A stretch of DNA of 64,000 nt from Azospirillaceae bacterium. GTDB taxonomy: Bacteria; Pseudomonadota; Alphaproteobacteria; Azospirillales; Azospirillaceae. Positions 57,577 through 64,000 of the stretch are shown here, one piece after another. The notes below the pieces were generated by a model. That model ran no database searches. It saw only the letters and a list, made by a program, of their open reading frames with translations, and was not told where the DNA came from. The stretch covers positions 248,001-312,000 of the forward strand of contig JAPWJW010000003.1 of NCBI GenBank assembly GCA_028283825.1. Direction: 5' to 3'. How positions within the stretch are numbered: the first letter of the stretch is position 1; the number at the start of each line of letters is the position of its first letter. The translations under genes and the position numbers were made by a program.

Positions 57577-58233
57577 ATGCGCCCCTATGCCGTGGTCATG
57601 GCCCTGATCATCGCCGTCATGGCTGGTTTCAGCATCCTGACCCTGATGCATGTCGGCTGGGACGCGCGCCTGCCTATCCATTACGGCACCGCCGGCCAGC
57701 CCGACCGGTATGCCACCGCCCCCTGGGCATTGGCCGTCCTGCCGCTGACGGCGGCGGTGCTGGCCATCGGCCTGCCGCTGCTGGGCCGCGTCCTGCCGGG
57801 GGCTAAGAGCCTGGCTCGGTCAACCGCCGCCTGGGGCACGGCGCTGGTGTCGATGGTGGCGCTGCAAGGCGTGGCGCATGCCGCCATGGTGTCCAATGCC
57901 ATGGGCCACCCGGTGGATCTCGGCCGTGTCCGCGCGCTGGGCCTGGGGGTCTTCCTGGTGGTGGTGGGCAATGTCATGGGCAAGGTGCGACCCAACCGCC
58001 TTATGGGCATTCGCACGCCCTGGACCCTGGCCGACGACTGGGTGTGGGACCAGACGCATCGCTTCGGCGGCTGGGTGTTCGTGGCCGCCGGCCTGGTGCT
58101 GGCGGCGCTGGCGCTGTGGCTGCCGCCGGGTCATCCACGGGGGCCTGGCCTGATCGCGATGGTACTGCTGCCGACGGCCTTGCTGACGGTTGTTCGCTCC
58201 TATCTGTACTGGCGCGTCCGGCCCGGCCGTTAG
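57577..58233 (+). CDS. SdpI-family membrane protein
   Basis: A 218-residue protein with about six membrane segments. The LPIHYGTAGQPDRYA segment after the first helix is the DUF1648 motif, and RLMGIRTPWTLADDWVWDQT is the SdpI signature. In Bacillus the homologue gives immunity to the SdpC toxin and sequesters SdpR. No SdpC-like gene was found here, so immunity is not established. Its 3' end overlaps the convergent MAPEG gene by four bases. Confidence 0.85.
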   Translation: MRPYAVVMALIIAVMAGFSILTLMHVGWDARLPIHYGTAGQPDRYATAPWALAVLPLTAAVLAIGLPLLGRVLPGAKSLARSTAAWGTALVSMVALQGVAHAAMVSNAMGHPVDLGRVRALGLGVFLVVVGNVMGKVRPNRLMGIRTPWTLADDWVWDQTHRFGGWVFVAAGLVLAALALWLPPGHPRGPGLIAMVLLPTALLTVVRSYLYWRVRPGR

Positions 58234-58661
58234 CCGGGCACGGAAGCCAGCGTGATGCCCAGGCGCACCCATAGGATCACCAGGATGACCATCGACGCCA
58301 TGTAGGCCAGTGAACGGTGCAGGACATTATTGTAGGTCAGGTGGATGCCGCCCTGGACCACCCGCGCCACCACATACAACCAGGCCAACAGCAGGTAGAG
58401 ATGGTCGCCCTGGCGCCAGACCATCAGGGCCAGACAGACGACGTAGAACAGGGTCGGCGCCTCGAACAGGTTGTTGAAGGCCCGCTGGCCCGTGGCCAGG
58501 CTGTCCGGCTGGTTGCCGGTGTTGAAGTTGCGGAAGTAAGACAGGCGCACATTGCCCCGCCGCACCGCGCCCGTGCGCAAGGCCAGCAGCCGGATGCCCA
58601 CCACCAGGGTGAACAGGAACAGGGCCAGCATGGGGAAATAAAGGGCGATGCTGCTTGTCAT
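58230..58661 (-). CDS. MAPEG-family membrane protein
   Basis: A 143-residue protein with four membrane segments. RNFNTGNQPDSLATGQRAFN-like and LFEAPTLFYVVCLALMVW match the MAPEG family of glutathione-transferase and eicosanoid enzymes, with bacterial members of mostly unknown role. Overlaps the SdpI gene tail to tail. Confidence 0.85.
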   Translation of the reverse strand: MTSSIALYFPMLALFLFTLVVGIRLLALRTGAVRRGNVRLSYFRNFNTGNQPDSLATGQRAFNNLFEAPTLFYVVCLALMVWRQGDHLYLLLAWLYVVARVVQGGIHLTYNNVLHRSLAYMASMVILVILWVRLGITLASVPG

Positions 58662-58775
58662 GGCGCGTCCTGGTTGGGGTGGGGCGTTACCAACAACTTA
58701 AGGCATTGCGCGCGCGGGGGTAGGGCCTTTGCGAGCAGGCTGGATTTTCGCCCGCCCCGGACTTACCTTTCTCTC

Positions 58776-58943
58776 ATGAGCACACAGCCCAATTCGACCT
58801 CCGCCGACTGGGAACGCGACCTTGCGCTAAGCGAGGATGAGGTCGCGCGCGGCGAAGGCGTACCGCTTGCTGATGTCCTTCAGGATTTGCGGGACAGCGC
58901 GGCGCGCGTGGGTGCGGGGAAAGTCCTTCCGGAACCAGGCTAA
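58776..58943 (+). CDS. Small antitoxin-like protein
   Basis: A 55-residue protein from the ATG at 58776. DWERDLALSEDEVARGEGVP and LADVLQDLRDSAARVG resemble C-terminal parts of small type II antitoxins paired with ParE. There is no recognisable ribosome-binding site or adjacent toxin. The call is tentative; it could also be a chance reading frame. Confidence 0.4.
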   Translation: MSTQPNSTSADWERDLALSEDEVARGEGVPLADVLQDLRDSAARVGAGKVLPEPG

Positions 58944-58965
58944 ATGCTTCAGCCAAAGAACAAAG

Positions 58966-58995
58966 GGCGCCGCCCAGTTTCCCGGACAGCGCCCC
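58966..58995 (-). terminator. Hairpin downstream of the TonB receptor gene
   Basis: A 6-bp stem, GGGCGC at 58966-58971 with GCGCCC at 58990-58995, has a GC-rich 18-base loop. On the minus strand it is followed by CTTTGTTCTTTG, so it can end transcription of the receptor gene. The short stem makes this only a moderate call. Confidence 0.5.
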
Positions 58996-59021
58996 CTTCA
59001 ACGCATTGATGCTTCAGATGG

Positions 59022-61269
59022 TCAGAACCGAACCTTGACCGTCGCCAGGAAGGTGCGCGGCGGCTGGGGGAAGGCGCCCAGCGGGCCGTTGTCGTCGGCC
59101 TCGATCAGGTTGACGTCGCGGTCGAACAGGTTGCGCACCGTCAGGCCCACATCCACCGTGTCCTGGCCCGGCGGCGTCCACGTCCAGGTGGTGTTCCACA
59201 GGGCGTAACCGCCGCTGATGCGGCTGTTCTGGTTGTCGTAGGCGTAGTCGCCGAACATCTCCACCCACACCTTGGCGGACAGGCCCCAGGCGGGGATGCC
59301 CTGGTTCAGGGCGATGCTGCCGGTATGGCGGGGCACGCCCTGGACACGCTTGCCCGTGAAGTCGCGCGCGATCAGGGTGTCGGATTCGACGAACTTGTCG
59401 TTCAGCCAGTAGGCCTCGGTATAGGAATACGACACATCGGCGGACAGGTGGGGGACCAGCGCGTCCAGCCGGGCGGTGCCCGCCAGTTCCACTCCCTGCG
59501 ACAGTTCCTTGCCGGTGTTAACGGTCTGCGGCACGCCGTTGACCTCTAGCACCTGCAGCAGGTTGCTGCGTTCCAGCCGGTACAGGGTGACGCTGCCCGA
59601 CAGCAGGCCATCGAGGGCGTCGCCCTTCAGACCGACCTCGACGTTATTGGCCAACTCAGGATCCAGGCCTTTCTCACGGCTGCGGAACGACCACAGCGGA
59701 CCGAAGCCGGAAGAGAAGCCCTGGCCATACGCCACATAGGCGCTGACCTGCGGGTTGATCTTCCAGGTGGCGGACGCCTTGGGGCTGAAGTTGCCGTTGC
59801 TGTCGTCGGCGTCGGTTGGGGCGACGGGTTCGCCGCCGCTGGTGGACGGGCCGAAATAGACGTGGCGCTCGAAATGGTCGTAGCGCCCGCCCACGTCCAG
59901 GGTCACCGGGCCGATGGTGCGGTCCACCTGGAAGAAGCCGGCGAACGCCCGATCCCGCCCGTAGGCGTTCATGTCGGTGTCGCTGATCCAGTCATCGGTG
60001 TCGATGTTCTCGCCGGTGGCGATGCTGCGCTGCTGGCCGTAGAAGTAGGTGTCGTCGAACTGGCCGGTCCAATGTTCGGTATGGTGGGCACGCACCTGTT
60101 CGACGCTGAAGCCGCCCAGGATCTGCCAGGGGCCGCGCGTCCACGACAATTGCTGGTCGCCGTAAAGGGTGACGGTGTTGCCGTCCACGCGGAAGCCGTC
60201 GAAGGTGACGCTGCCGGAACCCGGCACGTATTCGGTGGCCGACCCTTGCGAGGCCGAGGTCAGTGCCTGGCGCACATGCAGCTTGGTGGTGGAGACCAGG
60301 CCGTCGTCCAGTTCCACCTGGTACGTGGCGGTGGCCGTCGCCATACGCTTGTCAAAGCCGGCGTTGTCCTCGTTCCAATTGGCCTTGCGGCCGCCCGGCA
60401 GGTCGATCAGTTCGCCCCGGCTGTCCACCGGCAGTTCGCCGGCCAAGGCCTGGCGGGTGTCCACCCAGGTGGCGGTGACGGTCAGGGTGCCGGCCGCCCC
60501 CATGTCCAGGACGTGCTTCAGGAACAGGTTGTTCTCATGCCGGCCGGTGCGGTCGCGCCAGCCGTCGCCGTTCTCATTGCCCACGTCGATCAGCAGGGCG
60601 CCGCCCTCGACCGTCTTGGTCTGCGCCAGGGCGTCGACGTGCAGGAAGCCGTAGCTGCCGCCCTCCAGCGTCACTTCGCGCAGCGGTTCGGCCGTCACGT
60701 CGCGGGTCAGGTAGTTGATGGTGCCGCTGATGGCGCCGCGGCCGTACATGGCCGACATCGGCCCGCGCACCACGTCCACCCGGCCCACCGCGCTGAACGG
60801 CAGCTGTTCCAGGTCAACCTCGCCATCGCCGGTGATGAAGGGCACGCCGTCCATCATCGCCACCAGGGTGTCGTTGTGGATCTTGTTGGGCACGCCGCGC
60901 ATGCTGATGGAGGTGTAGGTGCCCATGTCGTTCTTGGACACCAGCACGCCCGGCAGGTCGGTCAGCTCGTCACCGATGAACAGCACGCCTTTCTGCTCGA
61001 AATCCGCGCGCGTCACGTGTGGACACGCTGGCCGGCACATCCCGCAAGGTCTCGGCCCGGCGGGTGGCGGTCACGATGATCTGGTCCAGCGGCGACTGGG
61101 CATCATCAGCGGCGGGGGGCTGCCCGCCGGTGGTATGTGGATCGCTGGTATTTCGATCACCGCTATGGTCGGCGGTATAGGAAACGGACGTGTCTGCAGC
61201 CAGGGCGGCCGAAGCCAGGAGCGCGGGCGAACCCGCCAGGACGGTGGACAGCAGCAACAGACGACGCAT
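59022..61269 (-). pseudogene. TonB-dependent outer-membrane receptor, frameshifted as given
   Basis: Outer-membrane beta-barrel for import of siderophores or other ligands. From the ATG at 61269 (AAGGAGG upstream) it has a signal peptide, then LDQIIVTATRRAETLRDVPA at the plug start. At 61017-61020 there is one extra base: the first frame ends at 60970 (99 residues), and the plug resumes in another frame as VTRADFEQKGVLFIGDELTD. The barrel runs to a C-terminal Phe (LATVKVRF). Repaired length is about 748 residues, normal for the family. It is either a broken gene or a sequencing error. Confidence 0.85.
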
Positions 61270-61759
61270 CGTTTCAGAAGCCTCCTTAAGTCTTGAAACA
61301 GAGATGTGGAAAACGGCGCCGGTGTAACCCATCCACGCAGAAGTGCGAAGGGCGGAACGCGCGCTGTCCGCAAATGGGGGGTATGCTCGCGATTAAAGAT
61401 GTCATGATGTCGCGGTATCAGGCGATGGTGCCGCCGTCACGGGTGCTCCAGGCGCTCATTGCATCTTTGTAACTTGGCGGCGGCCTCTAACTTTAAGGAT
61501 AATGCCGGGCCCCGGCGTATATCTTATAAGACTGCAAAAAATGGGGCCCGCGCCCCGGCTGGCAGGGGCCGGCCTCGAGGGACTGAAATCGCGGGCATGG
61601 GGTTGGATCGCGCATGGCAAATGTTGGTCGGACAGGCCCGGGGGCGCAAGCCGCTGCCCAGGGGACGATCCGGGGATGGGTTGCATCCCCTGTAATCGTT
61701 TGCGCGTGTGCGACTGTCGCACCATTGGCCATTCTTTGCCCGTTGCCGGAGATTTCCCG
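61270..61759. other. TonB receptor - RND operon divergent gap
   Basis: A 490-base region with no supported gene; the open frame running from 61502 only extends the adaptor gene upstream. It should hold the promoters of both genes. The only clear element is the short palindrome at 61708-61722. GC-rich inverted sequence around 61505-61515 is too short to interpret. Confidence 0.5.
61708..61722 (+). promoter_or_regulatory. Palindrome upstream of the RND adaptor gene
   Basis: GTGCGAC-T-GTCGCAC, a perfect 7-1-7 inverted repeat, lies 37 bases before the adaptor start. The size suits a TetR- or MarR-type operator, but no regulator gene is in view. Confidence 0.4.
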
Positions 61760-62983
61760 ATGAAACGTCGCACGGCCGTCGCCGCGCTGGCCCTGGTCCT
61801 CGCCGCCGTCTATGGCGGTTACCACGCCTGGGGAGGGAAGGCCGTGGCCGACGCAGGCACCGCCAAGCGCGCCGCCGGCGATGGCCCCGTGCCGGTGGTG
61901 ACGGCGCGGGTGTTCCGGGGGGCGGTACCCATCGACGTGACGGCCGTGGGCACGGTGCAGCCCATCTCCACCGTGCAGGTGCGCGCCCGCATCGACAGCC
62001 AGCTGATGGAAGCCAAGGTGAACGAGGGGCAGGAGGTCCACGCCGGCGACCTGCTGTTCCTGCTGGACCAGCGCCCGGCCAAGGCGGCGCTGGCGCAGGC
62101 CGAGGCGACGCTGGCCCGCGACCAGGCGCAACTGGGCCAGGCGCGGTCCGACGCCCAGCGCCACGCCGGCCTGTTCGCGCGCGGTGCCGTCTCGCTGCAG
62201 CAGAATGAGCAGATGGCCGCCACCGCCAAGGCGCAGGAGGCCACGGTGCTGGCCGACCAGGCGATGGTGGACCAGGCGAAGCTGACCCTGGCCTTCACCG
62301 AGATCCGGTCCCCCATCGATGGCGTGGTGGGCAGCATCCTGCTGCGCCCCGGCAACCTGGTGAAGGGCAGCGACAGCGGGTCGACCCTGACCACCCTGGT
62401 GCAGGTGGCGCCCATCAATGTCGCCTTCACGGTGCCGGAACGCAACGTGACGGCGGTGCGCCACGCCCTGCGCGCCGCCCATCCGCCCCTGGTCAACGCC
62501 AAGACGACGGATGGCCTGGTCAGCGCCACCGGCCGCCTGGTCTTCATCGACAACACGGTGGACCAGCAGTCCGGCACCATCCAGCTGAAGGCCCTGTACG
62601 ACAACAAGGACCGCGCCCTGTGGCCCGGCCAGTTCGTGGACGTCAGCCTGAACCTGGGCGCCGAGGCCGACGTGCTGTCCGTGCCGGCGGTGGCGGTGCA
62701 GCGCGGCCAGGCCGGCGCCTATGTCTTCATCGTCAAGGTGGACGACACGGTGGACATGCGCCCCGTGACCGTCGCGCGCTTCGCCGAGCAGGGGGCGGTG
62801 ATATCCGGCGGCGTCAGTGCCGGTGAGCGGGTGGTGATTGAGGGCCAGTTGCGCCTGGTCCCCGGCGCCAAGATCATTGAGCAGCCGGCTAGCGGCGGCA
62901 GCCAGGGCGGGGTGGAGGCCGACGGTGCGGCGCCCGGCGGTACCGTGGGGGCGATCCAGGCCAACGGAAAGGCGCGGACGTGA
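61760..62983 (+). CDS. RND efflux periplasmic adaptor (MdtA-like)
   Basis: Membrane-fusion protein linking an RND pump to an outer-membrane channel. The start at 61760 (GGAG upstream) gives 407 residues with an N-terminal signal anchor. PVVTARVFRGAVPIDVTAVG opens the beta-barrel part; the lipoyl and hairpin region includes EAKVNEGQEVHAGDLLFLLD and TEIRSPIDGVVGSILLRPGN. The C-terminus is Gly/Ala-rich. The permease gene overlaps by four bases. The substrate is unknown. Confidence 0.93.
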   Translation: MKRRTAVAALALVLAAVYGGYHAWGGKAVADAGTAKRAAGDGPVPVVTARVFRGAVPIDVTAVGTVQPISTVQVRARIDSQLMEAKVNEGQEVHAGDLLFLLDQRPAKAALAQAEATLARDQAQLGQARSDAQRHAGLFARGAVSLQQNEQMAATAKAQEATVLADQAMVDQAKLTLAFTEIRSPIDGVVGSILLRPGNLVKGSDSGSTLTTLVQVAPINVAFTVPERNVTAVRHALRAAHPPLVNAKTTDGLVSATGRLVFIDNTVDQQSGTIQLKALYDNKDRALWPGQFVDVSLNLGAEADVLSVPAVAVQRGQAGAYVFIVKVDDTVDMRPVTVARFAEQGAVISGGVSAGERVVIEGQLRLVPGAKIIEQPASGGSQGGVEADGAAPGGTVGAIQANGKART

Positions 62984-64000
62984 CCATTTCCGAGCTTTGC
63001 ATCCGCCGGCCGGTGATGACCGTCCTGCTGACGGCGGCCCTGATCTTTGGCGGCATCCTGGCCTACAGGTACCTGCCGGTGGCGGCATTGCCCCGCGTGG
63101 ACTTCCCCGTCATCAGCGTGAACGCCAGCCTGCCCGGCGCCAGCCCGGACACCATGGCCTCATCCGTCGCCATCCAGCTGGAGCGTGAATTCTCCACCAT
63201 CGCCGGCATCGACAGTATCACCTCCAGCAGCGTGCAGGGCAGCACCACGGTCAACATCCAGTTCGAACTGGACCGCGACATCGACAGCGCCGCCTTGGAC
63301 GTGCAGGCCGCCTTGTCGCGGGTGCAGCGCCGCCTGCCCATCGAGATGACGACCCCGCCCAGCTATCGCAAGGTCAACCCGGCCGACCAGCCGGTGCTGC
63401 TGCTGGCGCTCAGCAGCTCCACCCTGCCGCTGAGCCAGGTGGACGAATACGCCGAGACGCTGCTGAGCCCCGCCCTCTCCACCCTCAGCGGCGTGGCGCA
63501 GGTGCAGGTCTGGGGGGCGCAGAAATACGCCGTGCGCATCCGCCTGAACCCGGAGGCGCTGACGGCGCGCGGCCTGGGCGTGGATGAGGTGATGAACGCC
63601 ATCGCCGCCGCCAATTCCAGCACGCCGGTGGGCGTGGTCTCCGGTTCCGCCCAGCAGTTGATCCTGGAGACCAACACCCAGCTGTTCGACGCCCACGGCT
63701 TCGCCCAGATGGTGATCGCCCAGCGCAACGGCGCCCCGGTGCGTCTGGGCGACATCGCCAGCGTCATCGACGGGGTGGAGAACGACAAGACCGCCAGCTG
63801 GTTCAACGGCAACCGCACCATCGTGCTGGCCGTTCAGCGCCAGCCTGACGCCAACACGGTGGCGGTGGTGGACGCGGTGAAGCGGGTGATCCCCACCTTC
63901 AAGGCCACGCTGCCGCCGTCCATCGACATCAACGTGCTGATCGACCGTTCCATCTCCATCCGCTCGGCGGTGGAGGATGTGCAGTTCACCCTGCTGCTGA
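62980..64000 (+). CDS. RND efflux permease, N-terminal part (runs off the window)
   Basis: Inner-membrane proton-driven pump subunit. Starts at a GTG overlapping the adaptor stop (GTGA). The first 340 residues are visible. TISELCIRRPVMTVLLTAAL is the first membrane helix, then YLPVAALPRVDFPVISVNAS and GASPDTMASSVAIQLEREFS. The PN1/PN2 porter domains follow; the sequence is closest to MdtB/MdtC-type pumps. The end lies outside the window. Confidence 0.93.
   Translation, partial: MTISELCIRRPVMTVLLTAALIFGGILAYRYLPVAALPRVDFPVISVNASLPGASPDTMASSVAIQLEREFSTIAGIDSITSSSVQGSTTVNIQFELDRDIDSAALDVQAALSRVQRRLPIEMTTPPSYRKVNPADQPVLLLALSSSTLPLSQVDEYAETLLSPALSTLSGVAQVQVWGAQKYAVRIRLNPEALTARGLGVDEVMNAIAAANSSTPVGVVSGSAQQLILETNTQLFDAHGFAQMVIAQRNGAPVRLGDIASVIDGVENDKTASWFNGNRTIVLAVQRQPDANTVAVVDAVKRVIPTFKATLPPSIDINVLIDRSISIRSAVEDVQFTLLL

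Noticed and set aside
57230-64000. SdpC-like toxin gene near sdpRI
   Set aside because: No open frame with a signal peptide and SdpC-like hydrophobic toxin segment was seen near the pair.

Overview
The window is high-GC alphaproteobacterial chromosome. The best fit is the Azospirillum/Nitrospirillum group (Rhodospirillales sensu lato). The basis is CtrA with Asp51, an FlbD-type sigma-54 activator, a fliF-fliH-fliN-flbD-flhA flagellar order, and an alpha operon without rpsD. The species assignment is inference.

Layout. (1) 1-475: 5' part of rimO (S12 methylthiotransferase), divergent from rpsL. (2) 1003-19834: one continuous str-S10-spc-alpha ribosomal super-region, rpsL-rpsG-fusA-tuf-rpsJ-rplC-D-W-B-rpsS-rplV-rpsC-rplP-rpmC-rpsQ-rplN-X-E-rpsN-rpsH-rplF-R-rpsE-rpmD-rplO-secY-adk-rpsM-rpsK-rpoA-rplQ. 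Strong promoter matches lie before rpsL and rpsM, and clear hairpins or terminators lie at tuf/rpsJ, rplO/secY, adk, rpsK/rpoA and after rplQ. rplB carries a +1 frameshift as given. (3) 20012-30832: envelope and housekeeping genes: a membrane-anchored unknown, a Cys-rich lipoprotein, DegP/Q protease, a TlpA-like thioredoxin, RarA, a FUSC transporter, a TPR glycosyltransferase-like protein, an orphan ParD and a UPF0303 protein. (4) 31538-35654: a tight operon of a DUF429-like gene, crcB, rluC-like, HAD phosphatase and ATP12 chaperone, followed by an SCP2 gene preceded by a perfect 13-bp inverted repeat. (5) 35661-39934: Tat-exported berberine-bridge-type flavoprotein, TPR-PRMT-like methyltransferase, lepB and acylphosphatase. 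(6) 40001-56992: cell-cycle and flagellar block: ctrA divergent from fliI-fliJ, tandem secreted paralogues (the first broken by an amber codon), an aldo/keto reductase, then minus-strand fliF-fliH-fliN-motA-flbD-flhA and flhF-flhG-fliK-like. fliG is absent at its usual position. (7) 57230-64000: an SdpR/SdpI-type repressor and membrane pair under a palindromic operator, a MAPEG protein, a small antitoxin-like ORF, a frameshifted TonB receptor, and the start of an RND efflux operon (adaptor plus truncated permease).

How it works together. Regions 2 and 6 are growth and motility cores: translation, secretion and RNA polymerase alpha in one, and the flagellar export ATPase, MS ring, C ring, export gate, placement GTPases and their regulators in the other. 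The remaining regions are short, independent envelope or stress modules. No rRNA, tRNA, CRISPR array, insertion sequence or prophage was seen. Two single-base frameshifts, one in an essential gene, suggest that some consensus errors may be present in the sequence.
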